This document shows positions 25,845 through 34,758 of a stretch of DNA of 64,000 bases, one piece after another. Source of the DNA: Neobacillus niacini (GTDB taxonomy: Bacteria; Bacillota; Bacilli; Bacillales; Cytobacillaceae). The stretch covers positions 1,000,001 through 1,064,000 of the forward strand of contig NZ_JAUSZN010000001.1 in assembly GCF_030817595.1 (NCBI RefSeq). Direction: 5' to 3'. Below the pieces are notes generated by a model. It worked only from the letters and a program-made list of their open reading frames with translations, made no database searches and was not told the origin of the DNA. A program made the position numbers and the translations under genes. The stretch's first letter is position 1, and the number at the start of each line of letters is the position of its first letter.

Positions 25845-27060
25845 TTTGTTTTCGCTCCATTTCCGTTAAAGAATAAGGAAATTTCAATTCAACAGTAAAT
25901 CCGGTTTTCCTATCCATCCTAAAATGTACCACTCCATTCCACTCACTAGCCCTTTCTTGTATATTAATTAAACCGAATCCCGGCTTTATTTTGCCAGGCA
26001 ATTCACCATCATTAGTAATGCTTAAAGAAAACCCTGTTTCGCCATAGTCCAACACAATGACAGCCTTTTTCGCTTGTCCATGTTTCTGGGCATTCGTAAG
26101 GGATTCCTGTACAATTCGGAAAGCTGTTAATTGAAGATCGTTCGGAAGTGCAACAGGCGTTCCATGCACTTCAAAAGACGTATGAACATGTGCAAACTTA
26201 GTAAATTCTTCTGATAATATTTTCAAGCTTTCATTTATGGAAGTAGATGTAATTGGTTCTTCTCTTATCGCTCTTACGGAAAGGCGGACCTCCTGTAAGG
26301 CCGACCTAATTAGTTCCTCACATTCCAAATAGGCTTGCTCGCTGCGTATTGAATCTACCCTGTTTAGCTTGCGGGCCACCTGCATTTGTACTAGCAATGC
26401 CGTTAGTTTATGACCAACTGTATCGTGAATATCACGCGCAATTCTCACTCGTTCCCTAACAGCCGCCCACTCTTCTTTCTGGAGTGCGTATTCCTGAAGC
26501 CGCTCATGAGATAGCATCAATTGTTCATACAACTGTACCGCCTCCAAACGCGCCTTTTGGTAAAAATTAATTAACAAGGTGACAATACCTGCAAACACAA
26601 TAAACGAGCATGAAATAACGTAGCTCGTTTCATCAAACCGCTTATAAAAGTACCAATCCACGCTGCCCATGGTAACGATAAAGAGCAAAATTAACAATAT
26701 ACAAGAAATAATGAGCACTTGGGTGGTTTTTGAAAACATTAAAATAGCTAAAGCCGTTATTCCAATAAAAAGGTGATGCGGGAAAGTCCCCCCTAAAAAA
26801 ACATAGCCATAAGAAGCAGATACCAAAAAATCTATGATAAGAAGATGAAGTAACCACTGTTTTTTTATGCTGGAGTAAAAAAAATAAACTATAAGAAAAA
26901 CGATCAGGGAAAAGATCACAAAACTTAGCTTCCAGAAGATTGTGATCGAATGTTCAAAATAAAAAATACCAGTTAAAACTATATCAAAAACGAGTTTCAG
27001 ACCAAAAAACCACCTCCACCAGTGGGGGTTTTTATTCAATAAATCCGTGTCTTTTATCAT
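25825..27060 (-). CDS. NarL-type sensor histidine kinase (HisKA_3)
   Basis: 411 residues if started at the ATG at 27060, preceded by AAGGA; an ATG four codons earlier (27072) is possible. Five or six membrane segments fill the first 175 residues with little extracellular sequence. The dimerisation/phosphoacceptor domain has RERVRIARDIHDTVGHKLTALL with the His in RDIHDTVG, then the HATPase domain (TAFRIVQESLTNAQKHGQA, N box, and GFGLINIQERA). Such intramembrane-sensing kinases detect membrane or envelope changes. The gene overlaps and precedes its regulator. Confidence 0.93.
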   Translation of the reverse strand: MIKDTDLLNKNPHWWRWFFGLKLVFDIVLTGIFYFEHSITIFWKLSFVIFSLIVFLIVYFFYSSIKKQWLLHLLIIDFLVSASYGYVFLGGTFPHHLFIGITALAILMFSKTTQVLIISCILLILLFIVTMGSVDWYFYKRFDETSYVISCSFIVFAGIVTLLINFYQKARLEAVQLYEQLMLSHERLQEYALQKEEWAAVRERVRIARDIHDTVGHKLTALLVQMQVARKLNRVDSIRSEQAYLECEELIRSALQEVRLSVRAIREEPITSTSINESLKILSEEFTKFAHVHTSFEVHGTPVALPNDLQLTAFRIVQESLTNAQKHGQAKKAVIVLDYGETGFSLSITNDGELPGKIKPGFGLINIQERASEWNGVVHFRMDRKTGFTVELKFPYSLTEMERKQIENLDS

Positions 27061-27199
27061 AATCCATTTCATCCTTAATTTTTAGTTCTTACGTTTATTC
27101 GATAAACCTTGAACAAGCCGAAAGCTCGACTGGAGCAGTCAAACTTCGGTTTATACATTCCTCTCTTCATCCATATCAAAGGATTTACGTCCCTCTTAA

Positions 27200-27437
27200 T
27201 TAGTCTCCTTGAGCAGAACGCTCAAACCTAGTATTGACCTCTTCCAGCCTTTTCGTATAAGCTTCGCGAATCGTATATGCAGCTTGAGAACCAACAGCCA
27301 AACGAAAAGGCGGTTGATCGCCTTTTAGAACAGATATGATCAATTCCACAGCCTTCGCCGGGTCACCGATATTGATGTTTGATAATCCTTTTTCGTACTC
27401 TTCATATAGCCACCGAACATTCTCATATTTTATCCAC
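27200..27437 (-). pseudogene. Short-chain dehydrogenase C-terminal relic
   Basis: About 78 codons reading ENVRWLYEEYEKGLSN, then GDPAKAVELIISVLKGDQPPFRLAVGSQAAYTIREAYTKRLEEV to a stop at 27200. This is typical of the last part of SDR-family oxidoreductases. The Rossmann fold and YxxxK active site are missing; upstream sequence is instead the phosphatidyltransferase gene, whose end overlaps the relic's open frame. A deletion has fused the two. Confidence 0.75.
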
Positions 27438-28025
27438 ATCGTTATTTCGAAGCCACACATACACATCTCTTAGATGCTTAATTATGGTGATAAGGAGGAG
27501 CACAAAAAATAGCCATGCCAACTCATAGAGCACACTTGGAAATAGCATCATCAATGAAAAAAACAGAAACGCTTCCGTACGTTCCAAGATCCCAGGGTTA
27601 TAATGGAACCCTTTTGCTCCTATATTGGGAATCACATTTCCCGTTACGAGAAAAACTGTAACCGTGATAAGAATAGCGGCCAAATCTAGAACAATCGGCA
27701 CATAAGCGTCAGGATGGACGAATAAAAGTGCAATAATCATTGTCCCTTCAACGACCCGATCAAACGTGATATCTAAAATATTCCCCCATTTAGAGGGCTT
27801 TGTCATTCTGGCAAGCGTGCCGTCCACAGCATCAAGATAACCCGATATCCAAAGAGTAAAAACGGCGGCTATAGGAAACCCCAGTATAAATAAAATCCCG
27901 CTTCCTACCCCCAACATCATAGCGATCCAAGAGATCGTATTGGCAGATAACCCGAAATATTGGACTATTTTTGCGCCTTTATCAATGACTGGTTGAACCT
28001 TGTGGCGCGCATAAGAATCTAGCAC
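27423..28025 (-). CDS. CDP-alcohol phosphatidyltransferase family protein (YnjF-like)
   Basis: 200 residues with a GTG start. The complete catalytic signature D-x2-DG-x2-AR-x8-G-x3-D-x3-D is visible in GYLDAVDGTLARMTKPS and the following WGNILDITFD, and about six hydrophobic segments surround it. Such integral membrane enzymes join a CDP-linked lipid or polyol to an alcohol acceptor. It follows the ABC ATPase gene by a few bases and is the last gene of the operon starting at 34124. E. coli YnjF occupies the same place after ynjBCD, so the association is conserved; the lipid or polyol made is unknown. Confidence 0.88.
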   Translation of the reverse strand: MLDSYARHKVQPVIDKGAKIVQYFGLSANTISWIAMMLGVGSGILFILGFPIAAVFTLWISGYLDAVDGTLARMTKPSKWGNILDITFDRVVEGTMIIALLFVHPDAYVPIVLDLAAILITVTVFLVTGNVIPNIGAKGFHYNPGILERTEAFLFFSLMMLFPSVLYELAWLFFVLLLITIIKHLRDVYVWLRNNDVDKI

Positions 28026-28028
28026 TTG

Positions 28029-29078
28029 TTACACCATCTCCTTTTGAAGACACCAAACATTTGGGGTTGTCAGGCGAATACCTGTTTCCATCCCTGGTTC
28101 ATAAGCGGAAAAGCCAAGTTGCTTAATGACGACCAATTCTCCGCTTACATGGGCCTTCAATTCTGTATATTCTCCACGAAAAGCGCTGCCCTCTATCGTG
28201 GCTTTTATCGGTGATGTTGGGTCTAGTTGGAGCCATTCTGATCGAAGAGCAATATGAACCGGACCATCCCGGACGGTTGCACAATTTGGATGGATCTCTA
28301 AATTACCCATAAACGTTGTCACCTTTGTTCCGCATTTCATTCCGTCCACAACATTATCGACTCCCATGAAATTCGCTACCCATTTATTGGCAGGCTCGTA
28401 ATAGATGTTTTCAAGAGTCCCCGACTGTTGTGTGATACCATCTCGGAGAATTAAGAACTGGTCTCCTAGTGTCAAGGCTTCTTCCCGATCATGTGTGACC
28501 ATAATCATCGGAATATCCCACGTTCTTTTCATGTCGCTTAGCCAGCGCCCCATTTGTTTCCGCAGCAAAGGATCCAGCTGACTGAAAGGTTCGTCCAGCA
28601 ACAAAAGCTGCGGCTCGATGACAAGCGATCTTGCTAACGCCACACGCTGTTCTTGTCCACCGGAAAGAGAAGATAACGGACGGTTATAAAATCCCTTCAA
28701 ACCAACTTCATTCAGAATTTGTTCTGTTTTCATTTTGCGTTCTCGGGAAGATAAACCTTTTAGTTTAAGTCCGATTTCCACATTCGCTCCGACCCCTAGA
28801 AAAGGGAGTAAATACGGTTTCTGAAAGATCATGGAAAGATTCCTTTTTTCTGGAGGCAGATGTTGAATCGGTTTGCCCCCCATTAAGATACTTCCATGGT
28901 CAGGGCTTAATATACCGGAAATAATCTGAAGCAACGTTGATTTTCCACTGCCTGACGGACCTAGTATCATAAGCAACTTTCCCTTCTCAAGGGCAAAAGA
29001 TTGCTTGGCCAGAGAAAAGGACTTTGTTTGTTCGTATTGGAATGAAACATCGGTAATCTGAATAAATGGATCAGACAT
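28029..29078 (-). CDS. ABC transporter ATP-binding protein (YnjD-like)
   Basis: 349 residues from the ATG at 29078, which overlaps the permease stop by 8 bp and has AAGGAGG upstream. Walker A GPSGSGKS, Q-loop FQKPYLL, signature LSGGQEQR, Walker B LLLLDEPF, and switch histidine VTHDREEA are all intact. The C-terminal 110 residues form a TOBE-like domain (VHIALRSEWLQL). It energises the importer encoded by 29071-32018. Family placement is with spermidine/iron/thiamine-type importers, and gene order points to YnjD. Confidence 0.92.
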   Translation of the reverse strand: MSDPFIQITDVSFQYEQTKSFSLAKQSFALEKGKLLMILGPSGSGKSTLLQIISGILSPDHGSILMGGKPIQHLPPEKRNLSMIFQKPYLLPFLGVGANVEIGLKLKGLSSRERKMKTEQILNEVGLKGFYNRPLSSLSGGQEQRVALARSLVIEPQLLLLDEPFSQLDPLLRKQMGRWLSDMKRTWDIPMIMVTHDREEALTLGDQFLILRDGITQQSGTLENIYYEPANKWVANFMGVDNVVDGMKCGTKVTTFMGNLEIHPNCATVRDGPVHIALRSEWLQLDPTSPIKATIEGSAFRGEYTELKAHVSGELVVIKQLGFSAYEPGMETGIRLTTPNVWCLQKEMV

Positions 29079-29895
29079 TTGGATTATTCGCCTCCTTCCC
29101 TTTGTAGAAGTCCCTCTTAACTTCGATAGAGGTGAAAATGACAATGACGAGCGCAGGCAGGACAAACACCGTGCATAAGGCACCTATAAGCGAATAATCA
29201 CCGCTCGTTAGCGTACTAAATAGTAACATTGGTAGTGTAATTAGATTGCCACCTCCAATAAAAACCGTAAAGAGATATTGGCTCCAGGATATTAAAAAGC
29301 TAAACAAGAAGCTGAGGGATAAAACCGAACGCAGCAGTGGCAGCTCGACCAGCCTGAATGTTTGCTGTCTGCTCGCCCCGAGTAAACGAACCTGCTTTTC
29401 GTATCCGATATCGTATCCGGCATAAAATGCGTACAACAAATAAATCGAGTAAGGAATAGCTGGAATCAAGTGTGACAACAGTACCCCAAGCCATCGATCA
29501 GATAAACCGAAATGAAGGAACAAAACATGAACGCCTATTGCAATGGAAATGCCGGGAATCAATAGGGGAGCTATAAGCACAAACCGAATCGTTTTATTCC
29601 ATCTTTTTACGTAAAGCCCCAATGCACGAGCAGCCGGATATGCAGCCACTTGAGACAACAAACCAGTAGCTAAAGCTAACCCCAAACTGTTTAAAACAGC
29701 ATCCTTCACTTGCGAGTGCGCTGAAAATACATAATTCCAAGTCCGCAATGAAGGAATTGGAAGTACGTTTGGGAATCTCCAATGCTCCGTGAATGACCAA
29801 ACTGGAAGAAGTAAAAAAGGGAGAAAAATGAACAATATAAAAAGGGCAAGCATTATTACGTAGCCTTTTCTTGATTTATTGCCGTTTCGCCGCAT
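29071..29895 (-). CDS. ABC transporter permease (YnjC half, second)
   Basis: 274 residues with six membrane segments and the permease EAA-like loop at VRLLGASRQQTFRLVELPLLRSVLS. It overlaps the preceding permease by 20 bp and the ATPase by 8 bp. E. coli YnjC is a single long protein with two permease halves; here the two halves are separate genes, both of which must be needed for the channel. Confidence 0.9.
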   Translation of the reverse strand: MRRNGNKSRKGYVIMLALFILFIFLPFLLLPVWSFTEHWRFPNVLPIPSLRTWNYVFSAHSQVKDAVLNSLGLALATGLLSQVAAYPAARALGLYVKRWNKTIRFVLIAPLLIPGISIAIGVHVLFLHFGLSDRWLGVLLSHLIPAIPYSIYLLYAFYAGYDIGYEKQVRLLGASRQQTFRLVELPLLRSVLSLSFLFSFLISWSQYLFTVFIGGGNLITLPMLLFSTLTSGDYSLIGALCTVFVLPALVIVIFTSIEVKRDFYKGKEANNPNV

Positions 29896-30760
29896 AGCCT
29901 CCCCCCCATTTTATATATAAAATAATTAAAATCATGCTTATTATTGTAATGATCGTATTGATGGCCATAGCCTCCGGCCGATATGAAAGATCCGGATTGA
30001 GGTAGGCTTGATAAGCCAGTATTGGCAGTGTAGGCATACTCACTGAACCTAATATGTAGGGAACTTCGAAGGAACCGAACGTATAGGCAAACACGATAAT
30101 CGATGAAGACAGCAAGGCAGGCAGCATGAAAGGAAACGTGGCGAACCTCCATCTTTGCCATCGGTTTGCTCCGAGCAATTGCAGCTGTTTTTCATAAGGG
30201 ACCGTCCAAGACTTTAATATACTGAGTACGGATACCGCAATAAACGGAACCTCCTTCCAAACATATTCCAGTACAATTCCAATACCAAACTGATCGGTAA
30301 CCCAAATCGGAAACTGGGAAGGCTGCTGAATGATTCCTGCCCAGTAAGCTAAACGAGAAATCAATCCACTTTGCCCAAAGAGTATCAATATGGCAATTGC
30401 TCCTACAACATGCGGGATTGGCAGATTGAATTGCAACAAGAAATGAAGCCATCCACCTTGACTAACATATTTCCGCAGCCAGAGGGCAAGAATAACCGCA
30501 ATCAAAGCCGCAAGAACGGTTGCAACCAAGGATATCCCCAACGAAAAAATGAGTGAACGATAAAATACGGCAGATTGAAATATTCCTATATAAACATGCA
30601 GCGATAATGTTCTTTTCCCGATTAGTGGGAAGTAATCCAGGCTTTGAATACCACAAATGATAAGCCCTGCGATAAATGATCCGCCCACAATAAAAAGGGC
30701 AGGAAAGAGCATACCGGCCGAAATTAGCAGCCTTATGGATTTACTTTTGGAATAAAACAT
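29876..30760 (-). CDS. ABC transporter permease (YnjC half, first)
   Basis: 294 residues with about six membrane segments. The EAA-like loop reads LQLLGANRWQRWRFATFPFMLPALLSSS. It overlaps both neighbours (20 bp each), indicating translational coupling. It forms the channel with the product of 29071-29895. Confidence 0.9.
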   Translation of the reverse strand: MFYSKSKSIRLLISAGMLFPALFIVGGSFIAGLIICGIQSLDYFPLIGKRTLSLHVYIGIFQSAVFYRSLIFSLGISLVATVLAALIAVILALWLRKYVSQGGWLHFLLQFNLPIPHVVGAIAILILFGQSGLISRLAYWAGIIQQPSQFPIWVTDQFGIGIVLEYVWKEVPFIAVSVLSILKSWTVPYEKQLQLLGANRWQRWRFATFPFMLPALLSSSIIVFAYTFGSFEVPYILGSVSMPTLPILAYQAYLNPDLSYRPEAMAINTIITIISMILIILYIKWGGGYAAKRQ

Positions 30761-32018
30761 GATTCTTCCAACCTTCCTCCAAAGCAGGTGTATAAGCAGC
30801 CTGTATGTCGGGGAGCTTGTGCTTTAACAACTCGTCCGCAGATACGGCTGTTTCGCGGGTTTTAGACTTAAGCTCGTCGAAAAGCTTTTTGTTTTCACCG
30901 TCCAATCTCGAAGGATCGATTCCAATGCCGTCTCCCCAGCCTTTCGTAGGATCAGCTTTTTCGTGTTGCAGTTTTGGATCAAGAATTAGATTGGCAACGA
31001 CCATGGCAGCTGCTTTATGTGCGGCATTGTATGGAATCGCGACATTATGGTGATCGCCAATCGTTCCTGAATCAAACAAGTATGGACGTGCTGTCTTCGG
31101 TAATTTTCCTTTGCCAATTTCCGTCGCGATACCTCCGATGTCCTGTTTGAAAGCAAAGTCTACTTCATTGTTATTGAAAAGTGTCGTTAATTCAGCGACC
31201 GTTTTAGGATACGTTTCCCCATCTCTCCACAAGGACGGTTTTATCTCGTTTAAGTAATCCCAAGCTTTCGAAGCTTCAGTATTAAATTCTTGCTGGTTGA
31301 ACGGTTTTGACCACTTTTCATACCCTCCGCTCAATTCGTAGAACAATTGTTTGACAAAACGTGTACCCGTAAAGTCAGGAGGTGCAGCGTAGGTGAATCG
31401 TCCGGGATGCTTCTTTACCCATGACTTCAATTCTTGATAATTATGAGGCAGTTCGTCGGGTTGAATCCGTTTGGAATCATACACGAATTGAAACTGTGCA
31501 CTGCCCCATACCGATTCGTATCCTTCTGTTTCAAGACCGAAGTCCTTCGCGACAGCAGGATTATCATAGTCCACGTATTTAGCATTCGGAAGTTTCGTTG
31601 CGAATGGACCAAACAAAGCGTCTGCTTGCTTCAAGGTAGCAAAGTTCTCACCATTAATCCAAATTAAATCCACACTGCCGCCTTCATTTTTGCCAGCTTG
31701 CTTCTCATTTAGTACCTTATTCACCGCTTCTGCGGTATCGCTGATTGGCACACGGCGGAGGGTAATATTGTACTGTTCCTTTAGTAATGTTCCATATTTT
31801 GTATCCACAAATTCATTAATGGCATCGCTTCCGCCCCACATATACCAATTCACGGTTTGTCCCTTGGCTTCTGCCAGCACTTGATCCCAGCTGCTTGAAA
31901 GAAGAGATTCGTCGGCTACCTTTCCTTGATCGCCGGAATGTTTACCAGAACAGGCGGCTGTAATCAAGCTAACGATGCATAATAAGATAATACCTGCAAC
32001 AGAACGTTTGTATTTCAA
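30741..32018 (-). CDS. ABC transporter substrate-binding lipoprotein (YnjB-like)
   Basis: 425 residues from a TTG at 32016-32018, eight bases after AGGAGG; an upstream ATG overlaps the preceding gene and breaks the signal peptide. The lipobox is ITAACSGK. The mature protein has VNWYMWGGSDAINEFVD near the N-terminus and KLPNAKYVDYDNP, matching the COG4134 (YnjB) group of solute-binding proteins. It captures an unknown solute outside the membrane for the permeases downstream. Confidence 0.88.
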   Translation of the reverse strand: MKYKRSVAGIILLCIVSLITAACSGKHSGDQGKVADESLLSSSWDQVLAEAKGQTVNWYMWGGSDAINEFVDTKYGTLLKEQYNITLRRVPISDTAEAVNKVLNEKQAGKNEGGSVDLIWINGENFATLKQADALFGPFATKLPNAKYVDYDNPAVAKDFGLETEGYESVWGSAQFQFVYDSKRIQPDELPHNYQELKSWVKKHPGRFTYAAPPDFTGTRFVKQLFYELSGGYEKWSKPFNQQEFNTEASKAWDYLNEIKPSLWRDGETYPKTVAELTTLFNNNEVDFAFKQDIGGIATEIGKGKLPKTARPYLFDSGTIGDHHNVAIPYNAAHKAAAMVVANLILDPKLQHEKADPTKGWGDGIGIDPSRLDGENKKLFDELKSKTRETAVSADELLKHKLPDIQAAYTPALEEGWKNHVLFQK

Positions 32019-32038
32019 AACGCCCGCCTCCTCCCATG

Positions 32039-33469
32039 TTATCGAAACCATTTTACATATGCTTTTAATAACCGCCCGGTAATGCCTTGAGAAAACTTAT
32101 GTTGCCAATATTGATCAGCTGTTTTCCTTAAAGCTTCGGAATAGGTTGGGTAAGGATGAACCACTTGCGAAATATCGGGAAGCTTATGGCCGTAATGTTT
32201 TGCAAATACCGCTTGCTGCATCCATTCCCCCGCCCCGTTCCCAACGGCATGTGCGCCAAAGATCTTTCCTTTTCCATCTGTAATGACCTTAACGATGCCT
32301 TCTTTATGTCCGTCAGTAATAAATCGATCCACCTGATCTAAGGGTACTTTGTAAATGCTGATCTTATCGCCAACATACTTTCGGGCTTCCTGCTCCGTCA
32401 TCCCCAAATGAAAGATTTCCGGTTCTGTATACGTTACCCATGGAACGTTGTCGTAGCTTACTTTTCGTTTTAAGCCGAAAACTGCATTTCCTACAACAAT
32501 TTTCCCCTCCATCCCTGCAGCATGTGTAAACGGAAACGGTCTGATTACATCCCCAACAGCGTAAATATGTGGAATGCTGGTTTGCAATGTTTTCTTGGTC
32601 GCGATATGGTCTCGGTCCATTTCAATTCCAATACGCGAAAGTTCAAGACGATCTGTATTCGGCATTCGGCCGGCAGCAATCAATAAGGCGTCTGCCTCCA
32701 ATTGAAGCTTTTCACCGTCTCGGTCTATATAAAGCCTTTTTCGTCCCTCAGGGATGGCTTCAACCTTGTTCACGGTGGCTTTTAACAGTAAAGTCATTTC
32801 TTTTTCCAAAGCAGCTCGTGCATATGGAACGATTTCCTCGTCTTCTTTGCTTAATATTTCCGGACCTCGATCGAGTACCGTTACTTTGGCACCCAGGCGA
32901 GCGAAAGCTTGACCCAATTCCAAGCCGACTGGCCCAGCTCCAATGACAACAAGACTTTTCGGCAAAGCTCTCATATCAAATACACTTTCATTGGATAAAA
33001 AATCTACGTCTTGCAAACCATCGATAGGGGGGATCGCTGGTCTGGAACCTGTAGCAATGACAATCCGTTTACCATAAATAACCTCGTTACCATTAATTTC
33101 GATATGATGCGTGTCCCTGAATTGACCATGTCCGTGAAACACATCGACCCCCATGGAGCGAAACCGTTCCGAGCTGTCGTGATGTTGAATGGCAGCTTTG
33201 GCAGCCTGAACTCTTTGGAACGCTTCATGGTAATCCGCTTTTCCCTTTAGCTCCAAACCAAATGCTTCTGCAGCTTTCTTTGCCGTATGGAGCTCCGAAG
33301 CCGCGGCAATCAGCGCTTTGGAAGGAACACACCCAGTATGCAAACAGTCTCCTCCAGGTTCAGGCTCTTTTTCTATCAATGCAACCTTTACCCCAAAGGC
33401 GACTGCTCCTGCGGCTACGGTTAGCCCTCCTGATCCACCGCCAATGACAACGATATCATAGCTTTTCAA
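32039..33469 (-). CDS. Pyridine nucleotide-disulfide oxidoreductase (mercuric reductase-like fold)
   Basis: 476 residues with a TTG start overlapping the TVP38 gene by 14 bp. FAD site VVIGGGSGGLTVAAGA, redox pair Cys42/Cys47 in GGDCLHTGCVPSKA, NAD site VVIGAGPVGLELGQAFARLG, second FAD motif IYAVGDV, and C-terminal HPYPTYSEAL (active-site His). It lacks the N-terminal metal domain and the C-terminal vicinal cysteines of true mercuric reductases, so it is not expected to reduce mercury. TVP38 proteins are often adjacent or fused to this enzyme in other bacteria. The substrate is unknown. Confidence 0.9.
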   Translation of the reverse strand: MKSYDIVVIGGGSGGLTVAAGAVAFGVKVALIEKEPEPGGDCLHTGCVPSKALIAAASELHTAKKAAEAFGLELKGKADYHEAFQRVQAAKAAIQHHDSSERFRSMGVDVFHGHGQFRDTHHIEINGNEVIYGKRIVIATGSRPAIPPIDGLQDVDFLSNESVFDMRALPKSLVVIGAGPVGLELGQAFARLGAKVTVLDRGPEILSKEDEEIVPYARAALEKEMTLLLKATVNKVEAIPEGRKRLYIDRDGEKLQLEADALLIAAGRMPNTDRLELSRIGIEMDRDHIATKKTLQTSIPHIYAVGDVIRPFPFTHAAGMEGKIVVGNAVFGLKRKVSYDNVPWVTYTEPEIFHLGMTEQEARKYVGDKISIYKVPLDQVDRFITDGHKEGIVKVITDGKGKIFGAHAVGNGAGEWMQQAVFAKHYGHKLPDISQVVHPYPTYSEALRKTADQYWQHKFSQGITGRLLKAYVKWFR

Positions 33470-34124
33470 AGTAACCGTTCCTTCCGTTTGAATTTTTAAC
33501 CACTCGTTTCTTAAGAAATAAAGGGATCAGTGTCACAAGGATAAACACGGCCGCTGCAATGATCACGAATAACGTGTTACCTAGAAAAAAACTGGAACCG
33601 AGAAAATTATAAGCAAACGTACCTGGAATGATTCCCAAGAGTGTACCGAACAGAAATGCCCAAAACTTCACTTTCGAAATACCTGCCGCGTAGCTGACAA
33701 GATCAAAGGGGAATACGGGAATCAGTCGAAGCAGCAAAATATAGAGAAAGCCCTTCTCCCGTAATTGTGTTTCCACATTTTTCCACTTCTCCAACCTTAC
33801 ACGGAACAGGTTTTTGCCTAAAACTCGGGCTAACCCAAAAGATAGCATTGCGCCAAGCGTGGCGCCAATGATCGTATAAACGGTTCCCCAAACCGGTCCA
33901 AAAGCCAAACCGCCTGCCAACGAAAGGATAGAGGCCGGGAACAGGATCAAAGGACGTATTGTGTAAATAAGAATATACAATACGGGGGCAGCCCAGCCAA
34001 AGGATAAAATCCAAACCCTTATCTCTTCGGGAGCCAGATGCAAAACATTATGATTAAACCACACTACCCCCACTACTACTGCGATGCACAATAATGAATT
34101 AATCAGCCAAGATTGTCGTTTCAT
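33456..34124 (-). CDS. TVP38/TMEM64 (DedA-like) membrane protein
   Basis: 222 residues from the ATG at 34122-34124, six bases after GAGGAGG. Five or six membrane segments are visible, with the family core AGGLAFGPVWGTVYTIIGATLGAMLSFGLARVLG and the re-entrant loop LLRLIPVFPFDLVSYAAGISKV. Bacterial relatives include E. coli YdjX and YdjZ and are thought to be transporters or lipid scramblase-like proteins. It is the first gene of the operon and overlaps the disulfide reductase gene by 14 bp. Confidence 0.9.
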   Translation of the reverse strand: MKRQSWLINSLLCIAVVVGVVWFNHNVLHLAPEEIRVWILSFGWAAPVLYILIYTIRPLILFPASILSLAGGLAFGPVWGTVYTIIGATLGAMLSFGLARVLGKNLFRVRLEKWKNVETQLREKGFLYILLLRLIPVFPFDLVSYAAGISKVKFWAFLFGTLLGIIPGTFAYNFLGSSFFLGNTLFVIIAAAVFILVTLIPLFLKKRVVKNSNGRNGYFEKL

Positions 34125-34170
34125 TCCAACCTCCTCATGTGAATTTCTACTATTGTTTTGTTTATTTATC

Positions 34171-34210
34171 AAAAACAGCAGTCAAGTAAAGAATTATGAC
34201 TGCTGTTTTT
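34171..34210. terminator. Terminator between dinB-like gene and TVP38 operon
   Basis: AAAAACAGCAGTCA and TGACTGCTGTTTTT form a perfect 14-bp stem with a 12-base loop. It lies directly after the minus-strand DinB gene. Confidence 0.88.
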
Positions 34211-34220
34211 GTATTGCCTA

Positions 34221-34694
34221 TTATTTTTCTTTCAGCACTTGCAGCATTGCAGCCACAACACCATTATGGTTGGATAAATGCGCCGCAGCCGTAAGAATCA
34301 ACTCTCCGTAATTTTCAGCTTTTTTGAAGTTCTCTGGTACAGATTCATCCAGTCTGTCTTTAAACGTATTGTAAAGATGTTCGCGTTGTTCTTTAATCTG
34401 AGCGATCATGGTATCCCAATCAGGCAGCTGCTCAAGCTGTTCTGCATTCCATTCTGTTACTTTCGTTCCATAGAAGAATAGTTCATGGTACTTTTGCGGA
34501 AGGGTTGTTGGTTGTGCTGCAAGATCAAACACAAGAAACTCAGTTACTCGAAGGACATGCCCTAAATGCCAATAAAGGCTGGTGTTAAAATCTTCAGGGA
34601 CTTCCATACGCTTGTCCTCAGAACATTTTGAAAGCAGGTCTAGAAATTTATCAAATTCAACATTATATAAGTGATATATAAAATCTCTTCTCAT
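34221..34694 (-). CDS. DinB-family protein (DfsB/BstB fold)
   Basis: 157 residues. Conserved metal-binding histidines appear in SLYWHLGHVLRVTEF and AAHLSNHNGVVAAM, matching the DinB_2 four-helix bundle. The family includes damage-inducible proteins and bacillithiol- or mycothiol-dependent transferases that conjugate electrophiles to thiols. Neighbouring genes deal with methionine oxidation and hydroperoxides, consistent with a thiol-stress role, but the substrate is not known. Single gene with its own terminator. Confidence 0.85.
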   Translation of the reverse strand: MRRDFIYHLYNVEFDKFLDLLSKCSEDKRMEVPEDFNTSLYWHLGHVLRVTEFLVFDLAAQPTTLPQKYHELFFYGTKVTEWNAEQLEQLPDWDTMIAQIKEQREHLYNTFKDRLDESVPENFKKAENYGELILTAAAHLSNHNGVVAAMLQVLKEK

Positions 34695-34758
34695 GTTTAA
34701 ACCTCCGAATGTTTATAGTTATATTTTTATCATGAAACAGTAAATAATACTGCAGGTA

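Noticed and set aside
32039-33469. Annotation as mercuric reductase
   Set aside because: No heavy-metal domain, no C-terminal cysteine pair and no mer genes nearby.
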